Source: Treponema sp. Marseille-Q4130 (GTDB taxonomy: Bacteria > Spirochaetota > Spirochaetia > Treponematales > Treponemataceae). From it: DNA of 64,000 nt. The stretch lies in assembly GCF_014334325.1 (NCBI RefSeq), contig NZ_JACSET010000009.1, positions 1 through 64,000 of the forward strand. Reading direction: 5' to 3'. Each line of letters opens with the position of its first letter. Position 1 is the stretch's first letter. Shown in pieces: positions 8,881-17,329 of this stretch. The translations under genes and the position numbers were made by a program. A model generated the notes under the pieces. The model was not told where the DNA came from. It saw only the letters and a list, made by a program, of their open reading frames with translations, and made no database searches.

Positions 8881-10637
8881 TATGATTTTCCGCTGCGAGG
8901 GATGCCGACTTTCCCTTTCCACGGAAACGCTTGTATGCAGATGCGGCCGCTTTTTTTCAGCTGAAAGACGAGTTCGGAAACGGTATCGTGTTCCCATGTA
9001 TTGAGTCCGCAGATTTTTTGCGAGCGCTCGTTTAAGAGCGGAAGCAGCAGCCCTTCAAGTTCGATTTTCGTGTATGCGTTCCGGTGATTTGCTATAAAAC
9101 GCAAGACGAAGTCTTCATCGCACGCAGCCGGGAAAAAACGATTTCGTACAAGACAGTATATTTTTTTATACGGCAGCATCGCTCGGAACGCTATCTTTTT
9201 TGCTTCGGCAGCCTCTTTCGCATCGCAGATATCGCAGCCGCTGCACACCGCCTCCTCCGCGCCGAGTGCGTCGAGGAGTACTTGCCTGCGGCAGTTTTTC
9301 GTTTCGGCGAATTCTTTCATCGCATATTCTCTGCTCCCTTTCGGAAAGCGTGCAAAGCGTTCGGCGTCTGTCGGGCTCCACAGCAAAATCGCGTTCGCAT
9401 CTTTTCCGTCGCGTCCGCTCCGCCCGGCTTCCTGTATGTATTGTTCGGCCGTGTTCGGCGCATCGAGGTGAACGATCGTGCGTATGTCTTTTTTGTCGAC
9501 GCCCATGCCGTAGGCGCAGGTCGCACAGAGAACGGCATCGGTTTTATCGTAAAACCATTTTTCGATTTCATCCTTTTCCGGTTTTTCCAAACCCGCGTGA
9601 TAAAATCGCGCCGCTTCTTTGCCATAGCAGAGTACAAGGTCTCGCGCGACGTCTTCGGCCTGAACGCGCGTAGGGCAGAAAATTATCATCGGTTTTTGTT
9701 CGGTATGTGCGAGCATGAGCGCCGCGTGCTTTTTGCAGCAGCTGTATTCGACGCGATAGCGGATATTCGGCCGATCGCTTTCCGAGCGCACGATACGCGC
9801 GCTTCCGTCGAAAAGCACTTCCGCTATGCGGGAAAGCACTTGAGGAGAAGCCGTCGCGGTAAAAGCGGTGACGAGGGGCGAACCGAGTTTTTTGATGATA
9901 TCCCCGAGCGTCAAATACGACGGGCGAAAACTGTCGCCCCATTCGGAAACGCAGTGAGCTTCGTCGATCGCGACGTGCGCGATGGAGCATTCGGAAAGTC
10001 GGGCAACAAGCTCCTCGTTTTGCAGCACTTCGGGATTTGCCAAAATGATCTTCGCACCCGCTTTTATTTTATTAAAATTTTCCTCACGCTCTTCGGCTGT
10101 TTGATTTCCGCGGAACGTAACATTGGTGATACCCCCTTCTTCCATGCGCCGCTTTTGATCGGCCATGAGCGCGAGGAGGGGATAGATGATGAGCGTCGGT
10201 CCGTCCAAAAGCAATGCGGGAACGAGAAAACACAAGGACTTCCCGGCTCCCGTCGGAAGGAGGACTATCTGCCTGCCGTATTCGGCAGCGTCGGTTGTGC
10301 TGCCCTCGTTCGATTTCTGAGCGCCGTCGTCGTTCGCATGGGTCGCAATGCCGCCCGCATTTGCACCGCTGCCCGCCGCTTTTGCAGCAATGTCTTCGTT
10401 CGCTTCCGAAGCATTGCCGTCACCCGCGCTTGTATTCGCAGTCGATTTTTTTTCGACCGCATTCGAAACATCCGCATTTGCCGCCGTCCTGCTGCGGTAC
10501 GCGTCGATGATATTCGCGATGACGAGGCGCTGCCACGGATAGAGATAGCTTATACCGAAAGCGCGTTTTGCCGCACCGAGCGCTTCATCGTCCAAGCCTG
10601 CTTCGCCGTCGCTGCAGATTTCTTTTTCGATTTGCAT
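8880..10637 (-). CDS. recQ: ATP-dependent DNA helicase RecQ with low-complexity insert
   Basis: This 585-residue RecQ 3'-5' helicase acts in recombination and replication-fork repair. Motif 0 (YPWQ) is near residue 33, motif I LPTGAGKS near 125, motif II IDEAHC, then TATASP, AYGMGVDK and EAGRSGRDG. A zinc-binding cluster (CRRQ, CSGCDIC) follows. The C-terminus ends without a clear HRDC domain. Residues about 52-118 are an unusual Ala/Asn/Gly/Ser/Asp-rich stretch inserted between motifs 0 and I. The ATG at 10637 follows AAAGGGGAAAC; the 15-codon extension to 10682 has no such site. Confidence 0.93.
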   Translation of the reverse strand: MQIEKEICSDGEAGLDDEALGAAKRAFGISYLYPWQRLVIANIIDAYRSRTAANADVSNAVEKKSTANTSAGDGNASEANEDIAAKAAGSGANAGGIATHANDDGAQKSNEGSTTDAAEYGRQIVLLPTGAGKSLCFLVPALLLDGPTLIIYPLLALMADQKRRMEEGGITNVTFRGNQTAEEREENFNKIKAGAKIILANPEVLQNEELVARLSECSIAHVAIDEAHCVSEWGDSFRPSYLTLGDIIKKLGSPLVTAFTATASPQVLSRIAEVLFDGSARIVRSESDRPNIRYRVEYSCCKKHAALMLAHTEQKPMIIFCPTRVQAEDVARDLVLCYGKEAARFYHAGLEKPEKDEIEKWFYDKTDAVLCATCAYGMGVDKKDIRTIVHLDAPNTAEQYIQEAGRSGRDGKDANAILLWSPTDAERFARFPKGSREYAMKEFAETKNCRRQVLLDALGAEEAVCSGCDICDAKEAAEAKKIAFRAMLPYKKIYCLVRNRFFPAACDEDFVLRFIANHRNAYTKIELEGLLLPLLNERSQKICGLNTWEHDTVSELVFQLKKSGRICIQAFPWKGKVGIPRSGKS

Positions 10638-10931
10638 AGTTTCCCCTTTTATTTTTCGTACCGGGAGAATGCCGAACTGCATTCTCCCACTGTAATAATC
10701 GGTTTAAAAAACAAATTTACGCGGAATTGCGGAGCGCTTTTTGACCCTGCCGCTTGCAAAGGGTACGAAGTTCCTCGTGCAACTTGCAACGAGCGCAAAG
10801 CGCGAAGTTCCTTGCGCAAACGGCAGGGGTGCTGCCGGGAGTGCAGCCGATTTTTATGTTACTCGCAATTTTTTTTAAATCGTATTCTCCGATGCGATTG
10901 TCCTGCACACTTGCTGTGCTTGCTCTTGCGG

Positions 10932-10960
10932 TTGAGAAAGATATCGTTTTATTATATAGT
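10932..10960 (+). promoter_or_regulatory. Leaderless-type promoter of the tatT-tatP-tatQM operon
   Basis: TTGAGA (10932-10937), a 17-nt spacer and TATAGT (10955-10960); the ATG follows after 6 nt. The rest of the 330-bp gap back to recQ (10638-10966) holds no gene, only short direct repeats around CGAAGTTCCT (near 10766 and 10801). Confidence 0.6.
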
Positions 10961-10966
10961 ATAAAT

Positions 10967-11941
10967 ATGAAGCTCATACAAAAAGCGGCGTTCGCATCGC
11001 TCGTTCTATCCGCATCGCTGTTGCTTTCGTGCAAAACGCTCGTCGGCAATGCGCTTTCCACGGCACTCGCGGGTGCAAACGACAAGGGCGTTCCTCAAAA
11101 GAAAAAAGCGTCCGCCGCCGATCCTATGATCGCGATCACCGGCGAAACGGACGTAACGCTCGTCGGAGAATTTTTCCCGACGGTGCTCAAAAGCTATGAA
11201 ATCCTGCAAGCTGCGAATCCCCGCCATATCGGTTTGATGACGATGACGGGTTCGCTCAATATCATGTATGCGAACGCGTTCGTGCAAACTCCTGCGGAAA
11301 CGCTGCCGAACGAAGAATTCGATCGCCAGCACGAAGCGTTCGAACGCGCAAAGCTGCACTACCTGCGCGGCCGCGATCTCTGCCTTAAAGCTCTCGACGG
11401 AAGACACGCGGGTTTTCGCGCCGCCGTTTTGAGCGGAGACGAAGAGGCGGTCAAAAAGGCATGCGCAAAGCTCGGCAAGTACGATGTCGAAGCTTCTTAT
11501 TGGGCGTGTGCGGGCTGGCTCGGTGCGTTCAGCCTCGATCCGCTCAGCGCCGATCTTCTCGGCACTATCCGTTCTCCCGCTCTGATCCTCGAACGCGCTG
11601 CTTTTCTCGCTCCCGATTACAATGCGGGTGCGATTTGGGAGCTTTTGTGCAATTTTTACATGAGCGCTCCTCCCGAATTCGGCGGAGATACGGAAAGGGG
11701 ACTCCGTTGTTACAACGAAGCGCTCCGCGCATCGGGCGGAAAAACGCCAGGTCCCTATGTCACTTATGCCGAGGCGATATGCGTTCCTGCGGGAGACAGG
11801 GAAGGCTTTGAAGGCTCTCTTCGTAAAGCGCTCGCGATCGATCCCGATGCGGATCCTTCGAGCCGCCTTATGACGACGATCGTGCAAAAAAAAGCGAAAC
11901 GATTGCTCGAACATGCGTCGGATTATTTTCTCGAATGGTGA
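10967..11941 (+). CDS. TatT-like TPR lipoprotein of a TRAP transporter
   Basis: This 324-residue lipoprotein has a signal peptide ending in LLLSC (Cys22). The remainder is alpha-helical, with TPR-like segments and the family pattern seen in T. pallidum TatT (TP0956): YANAFVQTPAE, KLHYLRGRDLCLKAL, and GAIWELLCNFY. In the TPAT systems described for T. pallidum, TatT forms a ring that partners the periplasmic binding protein TatP; hydrophobic ligands have been proposed. Gene order tatT-tatP-tatQM is kept here. The start ATG is 6 nt past a -10 box with no ribosome-binding site; the longer frame from 10754 crosses the promoter. Confidence 0.88.
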   Translation: MKLIQKAAFASLVLSASLLLSCKTLVGNALSTALAGANDKGVPQKKKASAADPMIAITGETDVTLVGEFFPTVLKSYEILQAANPRHIGLMTMTGSLNIMYANAFVQTPAETLPNEEFDRQHEAFERAKLHYLRGRDLCLKALDGRHAGFRAAVLSGDEEAVKKACAKLGKYDVEASYWACAGWLGAFSLDPLSADLLGTIRSPALILERAAFLAPDYNAGAIWELLCNFYMSAPPEFGGDTERGLRCYNEALRASGGKTPGPYVTYAEAICVPAGDREGFEGSLRKALAIDPDADPSSRLMTTIVQKKAKRLLEHASDYFLEW

Positions 11942-12002
11942 TCGCCGCATTCGCTTCGAATTGCGGCCGGTAATTTATTAATTTTCGATTGAGGAATACG
12001 AT

Positions 12003-13031
12003 ATGAAATTACGTTTTATTATTTTTTCGATGCTGTTTGCGTGCGTCGCCGTATTGCCGGCGCAGCAGGCAAAAACGCTTAAAATAGCGACCGTCGCGCC
12101 GAGCCGTTCCGCATGGGATGTGCAGGAGCGCATCCTCGCGCAGGATTGGGCGAAAGATACCGGAGGCGCGATCCAGCTGCAGTTTATGGGAACGAACGCG
12201 ATGGGCGGAGAGACGGGCGTCGTGCAAAAGCTCAACACGATCCGTCCCGGACAAAAAGCGCCGATCGACGGAGCGATCTTTACGAGCCTCGGTATCGCAA
12301 CGCTCGCGCCGGAAACGCATATTTTGACGACGGCCGTTCCGTTTATGTTTCGAGATCAGGACGAAGTCGATTTTGTGCTCGATACGTTCGCACCGACCTT
12401 TCAAAAAGCGATTTCCGCAAAAGGTTACGTGCTGCTCGGCTGGTTTAACGTCGGCTGGGCGTATTTTTACACGAAAAAGCCGGTACATACGCCCGCCGAT
12501 TTAAAGACGCAAAAACTTTCCGTCGCCGGCATCGGGCTGCCGCAGCTTTCCGATGCGTTCAAAGCGGCCGGTTTCCGCACCGAAGATATTTCGCCCGATA
12601 AACTTTTGCAAAGCGTAAAAACGCCCGGGGGCGTCGAAGGTTTTTATTCGATTCCGATGTATGCCTATGCGGGGCAGTATTATAAATCGCTGCCCTATAT
12701 TCTCGACGCGCCGATATGCCCCGTTATGGCAGCCCTCATCATATCGGCTCCCGTGTGGTCGGGCATTTCCGCCGCGCATAAAACGGCTATGCTGAACGGA
12801 GTCAAAAAAGCGCAGGCAAATTTTATCGCAGCTCAGCGTTCTTCCGATAAAGAATACCTCGACCGCTGCGTCGAAGACGGCTGTACCCTCGTCAAACTCA
12901 CCGCCGCGGAGCGCAAAGTCATGGAAGAGACGCTCAGCAAAGACGCCGCCGCGATGATAAAAACCGGCCTCCTCGACGAAAAATTTTATGCCGATATCGA
13001 AGCGCTTTTAAAACGCCGGCGCGGTGAATAG
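12003..13031 (+). CDS. TRAP transporter substrate-binding protein (DctP/TatP type)
   Basis: This 342-residue periplasmic solute receptor of the DctP family has a signal peptide of about 20 residues ending in VLPAQQA and no lipobox. LKIATVAPSRSAWD opens the mature domain, and FNVGWAYFYTKKPVHTPADL matches the DctP hinge region. T. pallidum TP0957 is the nearest characterised analogue by context. The usual conserved Arg that binds a carboxylate is not obvious in its normal position, as also noted for TatP-type receptors, consistent with a non-carboxylate ligand. GAGGAAT precedes the ATG. It lies 61 bp after tatT and 3 bp before the permease. Confidence 0.88.
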   Translation: MKLRFIIFSMLFACVAVLPAQQAKTLKIATVAPSRSAWDVQERILAQDWAKDTGGAIQLQFMGTNAMGGETGVVQKLNTIRPGQKAPIDGAIFTSLGIATLAPETHILTTAVPFMFRDQDEVDFVLDTFAPTFQKAISAKGYVLLGWFNVGWAYFYTKKPVHTPADLKTQKLSVAGIGLPQLSDAFKAAGFRTEDISPDKLLQSVKTPGGVEGFYSIPMYAYAGQYYKSLPYILDAPICPVMAALIISAPVWSGISAAHKTAMLNGVKKAQANFIAAQRSSDKEYLDRCVEDGCTLVKLTAAERKVMEETLSKDAAAMIKTGLLDEKFYADIEALLKRRRGE

Positions 13032-13034
13032 CCG

Positions 13035-14873
13035 GTGAATACTATGCTGCGAAAAATCGAAAACGCTTTGGCGGTCATCCTCATCGCCCTCATCGCCGCG
13101 CTCCCGCTCTTTTTTAAATTTATGCAGGGTCTGTGCCGTGTGCAAGTGCCCGGCGCCGATATCGCTTTGCTCCATTTCGTATTTTTATTCGCAAGCCTCG
13201 CAGGGCTCATAACATGGCGCGAAGAGCGGCACTTGAGTCTCGCGTCGGTAAGCGCATCCTTCGGCGAAAAGATACGCCGCCCGATCGAAGCGGTCAAAAC
13301 GGGAGGGGCAAGCTGTATCCTCTCGGCGCTCTTTATCGACGCGCTCTGCCAGCTTGTCAATCCTGCGCAGTTCGACGCGCGCTTTTGGGGCATGAGTACG
13401 CGGATTTTTTTCGCGTCTCTTCCGCTGTGCTATTTCGGCATCATTTTCGCGATCGCACGCAGAAAGGGCAATCTCATCGCCGCCGTCATCGGCATCGTAC
13501 TCGGTATCCTCATTTCAATGGGACCCTTTACCGGCATCCTGTATTATCTTTTCGGCGTACAAAACGCGCAGCCCCTGTACGCGATAAACGATGCGTGGCT
13601 TTCGTTTTCGAAAATCGCGCTTTTGCCGCTCATCATCATTTTCGCAGCTCTCGCGTTTTGCGGTATGCCGCTTTTTCTCGTGCTCGGCGGCATCGCATAC
13701 GTGCTCTTTTCCGCGAGCGGCGGCTACGTCGACGTCATCCCGCTTGAAACGTACCGCATACTCACCGATCGCAATATCGCGGCGATTCCCCTCTTTACGA
13801 TCGCGGGCTACATCCTCGCGCACGGCAGCGCGGGAAACCGCTATGTCGCCGTATTCAAATCGCTCATAGGCCCGTTCCGCGGCGGAACGGTTATCGCGGC
13901 CGTCATCGTGACGACGTTTTTCAGCACCTTTACCGGCGTTTCCGGCATAACGATCCTCGCGCTCGGCCCGCTGCTTGCCGTCGTACTCACGGGTTCGGGC
14001 TATTCCAAGGACAGAGCCGAATCTCTCGTAACCGCATCCGGCGCGATAGGTTTGCTTTTTCCGCCGAGCGCCGCGATCATCATGTATGCGACCGTCAATT
14101 ATTTTTCCGTCGACGTGTTCGAACTTTTTAAAGGCGCGATCATCCCCGGCTGCATTATGGCGGTTTCGATGATGGTGACGGGAGCCGTATTGGACAAAAA
14201 GGGAGAGCGGCCGAAGTTTTCCGTAAAAGAAGCGCGAGAGGCCGTCCTTCACTGCATCCCCGAACTGCTCATGCCGGTCTTTATTTCGGTACTGTATTTT
14301 AAAGGTGTGTTCGACCTCTTTGAAGTTGCGGCTTTCGCCGTCATCTACGCGTTTTGTCTTTCGGTGTTCGTGCGCCGCGATTTTACATTAACAAAATCGA
14401 CCCGTGTCGTCGCTTCGAGCGTTCCCGTTTCAGGCGGCGTTTTGTTTATACTCGGCGCCGCGTCCGGCATCTCCTATTTTATGCTCGATGCGAACGTCCC
14501 CGCTATCCTGACGGACTTTATCACGCAGTACGTAAAAAATCCGTACGTGTTTTTGATATTGATGAACCTCGTCCTGCTCGTCGTCGGCTGTCTCATGGAT
14601 ATGTTTTCCGCGATCCTCATCGTTTCCCCGCTTTTGCTGCCGCTCGCGGAATCTTTCGGCGTGAGTGCGGTCAGAGCCGCCGTCATATTTTTGATGAACC
14701 TTTCGATAGGATTTTTGACGCCGCCGGTCGGCATGGATCTGTTTATTTCGTCCTATACCTTCGATAAGCCGCTTTCCCGCGTCGTCAAAGGCATCGTTCC
14801 GTTTTTGATCGTACAGTTTGCCGTCCTCATGCTCGTCACTTACGTGCCGTATTTTACGGAAGCGCTTTTGTAG
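13035..14873 (+). CDS. TRAP transporter fused small/large permease (DctQM type)
   Basis: This protein of about 612 residues is a fused TRAP membrane component. The first 150 residues have the four membrane helices and HxxAxFxR-like region of the small DctQ subunit. The rest is the large DctM subunit (ITILALGPLLA, LLFPPSAAIIMYA, LNLSIGFLTPPVGMDLF). It uses a Na+ or H+ gradient to drive uptake of the TatP-delivered solute across the inner membrane. The start is GTG 13035 or ATG 13044, directly after the tatP stop, implying translational coupling. A strong terminator follows. Confidence 0.92.
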   Translation: MNTMLRKIENALAVILIALIAALPLFFKFMQGLCRVQVPGADIALLHFVFLFASLAGLITWREERHLSLASVSASFGEKIRRPIEAVKTGGASCILSALFIDALCQLVNPAQFDARFWGMSTRIFFASLPLCYFGIIFAIARRKGNLIAAVIGIVLGILISMGPFTGILYYLFGVQNAQPLYAINDAWLSFSKIALLPLIIIFAALAFCGMPLFLVLGGIAYVLFSASGGYVDVIPLETYRILTDRNIAAIPLFTIAGYILAHGSAGNRYVAVFKSLIGPFRGGTVIAAVIVTTFFSTFTGVSGITILALGPLLAVVLTGSGYSKDRAESLVTASGAIGLLFPPSAAIIMYATVNYFSVDVFELFKGAIIPGCIMAVSMMVTGAVLDKKGERPKFSVKEAREAVLHCIPELLMPVFISVLYFKGVFDLFEVAAFAVIYAFCLSVFVRRDFTLTKSTRVVASSVPVSGGVLFILGAASGISYFMLDANVPAILTDFITQYVKNPYVFLILMNLVLLVVGCLMDMFSAILIVSPLLLPLAESFGVSAVRAAVIFLMNLSIGFLTPPVGMDLFISSYTFDKPLSRVVKGIVPFLIVQFAVLMLVTYVPYFTEALL

Positions 14874-14878
14874 GCGAC

Positions 14879-14915
14879 AAAAGGTGCGCCCCGCGCAATG
14901 CGGGGCGTACCTTTT
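14879..14915. terminator. Bidirectional terminator between tatQM and the LRR gene
   Basis: A long stem AAAAGGTGCGCCCCGC / GCGGGGCGTACCTTTT has a 4-nt loop, with A-run and T-run on the outer sides. The minus-strand LRR gene stop codon (14914-14916) overlaps its arm, so it serves both converging operons. Confidence 0.85.
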
Positions 14916-16083
14916 AGATGGAGGAGTCTACTGTGATCTGTCCGTCGATAATACCGCTTTTGCTGCCTTTCAATAGAGTTTTTACCGCGCCGGTTTTTAC
15001 GGTAAAGAGGATGTCGCTTATACTGCTTTTCAAACTGAAAGCGTAATCCTTTATCGTTGCGACGTTTCCGGAGCGTATCGTTATCGATGTAATCTTTGTG
15101 CAGCCCATAAAAGCTTTTTCGCCGATAAATGTAAGATTTTCAGGGAATACGAGTTTCTCTTTTAAATTTTCGCACTGATAAAAAGCGAATCCTCCAATAT
15201 ACGTGAGCGTTGAAGGTAAAATCAAAGTCTCAAGTTTTTTACATCCGGAAAAAGCGCCTGCGTCGATTTTCGTCACACCGTCCGGTACGGTAAGCTGTCC
15301 TGTTAAATCATTACAATTTAAAAAAGCATTATATCCGATTTTCGTAATACCGCTCGGCAGGATTATATGTCCTCTCGGTTTTTCTCCCGTATATCCCGCA
15401 AGAACGATATCGCCGCCGACGGGTTCGGTTTTAAACTTCGTATAATTCGTAACGACGTAGACGGTTGTGCCGGCGGTCAATGAATCACTGTCGTCTATCG
15501 CTGCACCGTTTTCATCGTTCAGTTTCCACTCGTATACTCCGTAGTCGTCGCCTTGCCATTCGTTTTTTAGTTGCAATTTTTCGACTACATAGGATTTTAT
15601 CACTTCCCATGATGTATTTTCCGGTATTTCGACCGCAGTTTCCTCTACGCGCTCATCGCCTTTTATCGTGATGTTTTGCGCTTTTTCGAAGGCGACTGAA
15701 ATGACCGTCGGCTTTGTTATAATAAGACTGTAAGAGCTTTTTATTCCTGCTTCTATTATAGGTTCACTGCTTTGCAGCCACCCTCCAATGAGATAGTTAG
15801 GTGCAGTTTCAGTAACTTTCGCCGTAAAAGTCACGGTTTTTCCTTTTTCCACCGTATCGCCGTCATTGATTTCAGTTCCGTCGTCAAGTGCTGCAGTGAT
15901 TTCTCCGCCCTCTGTGGCGACATTAAAGTTTACCGCGTATTTCAGCGTTTCAGGCTCACCGCCGCTTCCGCCCGAACTGTCCGATGCGTTCGTACACCCG
16001 CCGAATCCGACCGCTGCGGCAAGCGCAAAAGCGGCCGCCCATGCAGCAATTTTTATGTTTGTCCGTACTTTGCAATTTTTCAT
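14914..16083 (-). CDS. BspA/TpLRR-type leucine-rich-repeat lipoprotein
   Basis: This 389-residue lipoprotein has lipobox GFGGC (Cys30). A Ser/Gly linker leads to an Ig-like 'InlB B-repeat' type region (VNFNVATEGGEITA, GKTVTFTAKVTE). Residues about 225-340 hold four to five BspA-type repeats (pattern ITKIGYNAFLNC, VTKIDAGAFSGC, LTYIGGFAFYQC, LTFIGEKAFMGC). Such proteins are surface-exposed adhesins or carbohydrate-binding proteins in oral and gut spirochaetes. The start has GAGGAAAGAG before it. The gene stands alone between a promoter at 16134-16162 and the shared terminator. Confidence 0.9.
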   Translation of the reverse strand: MKNCKVRTNIKIAAWAAAFALAAAVGFGGCTNASDSSGGSGGEPETLKYAVNFNVATEGGEITAALDDGTEINDGDTVEKGKTVTFTAKVTETAPNYLIGGWLQSSEPIIEAGIKSSYSLIITKPTVISVAFEKAQNITIKGDERVEETAVEIPENTSWEVIKSYVVEKLQLKNEWQGDDYGVYEWKLNDENGAAIDDSDSLTAGTTVYVVTNYTKFKTEPVGGDIVLAGYTGEKPRGHIILPSGITKIGYNAFLNCNDLTGQLTVPDGVTKIDAGAFSGCKKLETLILPSTLTYIGGFAFYQCENLKEKLVFPENLTFIGEKAFMGCTKITSITIRSGNVATIKDYAFSLKSSISDILFTVKTGAVKTLLKGSKSGIIDGQITVDSSI

Positions 16084-16133
16084 ACTCTTTCCTCATATAG
16101 CAAATTGTGATGCCTTTTTACGCTCACACATAC

Positions 16134-16162
16134 AGTATATAAGATTTTGGAGAAAAAAGCAA
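16134..16162 (-). promoter_or_regulatory. Promoter of the LRR lipoprotein gene
   Basis: On the minus strand TTGCTT (16162-16157), a 17-nt spacer and TATACT (16139-16134). The leader of about 45 nt ends in a good ribosome-binding site. Confidence 0.65.
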
Positions 16163-16179
16163 CTTTGGAGATATTTTTT

Positions 16180-16659
16180 TTACTCCCCTACTCTTCTATC
16201 CCCTGCTCCCTGCTTTGCATTATACGCTTCGACGCGCGCTTTTATATCGCGGTAATTTTCGGGATAATACGCATACTTACGGACGAGGCGGCGCACTCCG
16301 TCTTTTATGCCGTAAAGGCGCAGTTCGTCGAAAGGCGGGTCTGAAGCGAATACGCTCCCGTCGACGATCGACGAAAGACCGTTTATCGCTATCCAATTTT
16401 CTTTGAGATTCCGCCCTTCGCGCATCGGAGCGTCGAGCGGCACGGCGATATAATCGCTTTCGCTTCGATAGGTTCTGTGATGCGATTTTGCGCGGTATCT
16501 TTCGAGAATGAGTTTTTCGTAGCCGAGCTTATCGAGCTTTTTTGCGCCTTCATACGTTTGAATATCCGCACGCCACTTCCATTCCCAAACGTTGACGACG
16601 ACCGAAGCGGCTGCGACCGAAAAAACGAGAGCGGCGATAATGCCGAGCAGAACCGTCAC
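16180..16659 (-). CDS. Hypothetical membrane-anchored protein
   Basis: This 159-residue protein of unknown function has a hydrophobic segment at residues about 3-24 acting as signal-anchor, followed by a charged domain (KLGYEKLILERYRAKSHH, IAVPLDAPMREGRN). The start is taken as GTG at 16659, which overlaps the argR stop (GTGA), giving tight translational coupling. The 28-codon upstream extension would overlap argR deeply. No family was recognised. Confidence 0.6.
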   Translation of the reverse strand: MTVLLGIIAALVFSVAAASVVVNVWEWKWRADIQTYEGAKKLDKLGYEKLILERYRAKSHHRTYRSESDYIAVPLDAPMREGRNLKENWIAINGLSSIVDGSVFASDPPFDELRLYGIKDGVRRLVRKYAYYPENYRDIKARVEAYNAKQGAGDRRVGE

Positions 16660-17132
16660 GCTTCGAGTCCCGGAATCTTTTGCCTGAGCGATTTTAAAAA
16701 CTGCGCGCCGCTTACCCCTTCGCGAAGGCATGCAAAAAGGCAATTGTCGCCTGCAACGGTGCCGAGTATATCGTCCAAGTCCATATTGTCGAGCGCGTTG
16801 CTGACCGTATTCGCGTGACCCGGAAAAGTTTTAATGACGACGATATTGCCCGAACAGTCTATACTGATATAACCGCGCAAAAAATCCTGAATGTAAATCT
16901 TTTCCGCTTCCGTGCGCTCTTCTTCTTTTTCGAGCGTGTAGATATAGCCGCCTTTTCCGTCGCTCATTTTGCCGACTTTGAGCAGCTTCAAATCGCGCGA
17001 AAGAGTCGCCTGCGTCACATCGTACCCCGCTTTTTGCAAGTGGGCGAGCAGCGACTCCTGGCTTTCGATCCTGTTATTTTTAATAAGTTTTTCTATCGCG
17101 CTAAGCCGCGCTCTCCTCTCTTTTACAGCCAT
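16656..17132 (-). CDS. argR: Arginine repressor ArgR
   Basis: This 158-residue protein has an N-terminal winged helix (residues 1-70, with the TQATLSRDLKLL DNA-recognition segment) and a C-terminal hexamerisation and arginine-binding domain (NIVVIKTFPGHAN, GTVAGDNCLFACL). In well-studied ArgR the motif is GTIAGDDT; the second Asp of that pair binds arginine, and here it is Asn, so ligand affinity or specificity may differ. It would repress arginine biosynthesis or activate arginine catabolism, but no such genes are in the window. It is transcribed from a leaderless-type promoter and coupled to a downstream hypothetical gene. Confidence 0.92.
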   Translation of the reverse strand: MAVKERRARLSAIEKLIKNNRIESQESLLAHLQKAGYDVTQATLSRDLKLLKVGKMSDGKGGYIYTLEKEEERTEAEKIYIQDFLRGYISIDCSGNIVVIKTFPGHANTVSNALDNMDLDDILGTVAGDNCLFACLREGVSGAQFLKSLRQKIPGLEA

Positions 17133-17139
17133 CGTATAT

Positions 17140-17168
17140 TGTATACCTCATTTTCACCGAACATACAA
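17140..17168 (-). promoter_or_regulatory. Leaderless-type promoter of argR
   Basis: On the minus strand TTGTAT (17168-17163), a 17-nt spacer, TATACA (17145-17140), then 7 nt to the ATG at 17132. The AT-rich region could also hold an autoregulatory ARG box, which cannot be confirmed by eye. Confidence 0.55.
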
Positions 17169-17178
17169 TCGGATAATT

Positions 17179-17302
17179 CAGGGCGACTTTTTGCGATCGC
17201 ATCGCAAAAACCGGGCTTTGCGGGGTTCCGGCTTTCGCCTTCATTCCTCCTCTCGCCTCCGGCTCGCTTCGGAACTTTCGCCCCTCCAATCCCTGTCGCA
17301 TT
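17179..17302 (-). repeat. 124-bp 3'-end repeat element, copy B
   Basis: On the minus strand it runs from AATGCGACAGGGATTGGAGG to the hairpin TTTTTGCGAT-CGC-ATCGCAAAAA and the CGCCCTGAA end, 28 bp after the mutS2 stop. It matches copy A (8621-8744) along its length except for a variable section before AGGAATGAAG. Both copies are 124 bp. Confidence 0.75.
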
Positions 17303-17329
17303 AAAATCCGCATTCGACCGAATGCTTTT

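Noticed and set aside
9084-10964. 626-codon open frame on the plus strand
   Set aside because: Antisense to recQ and running through the tatT promoter; composition is that of a shadow frame.
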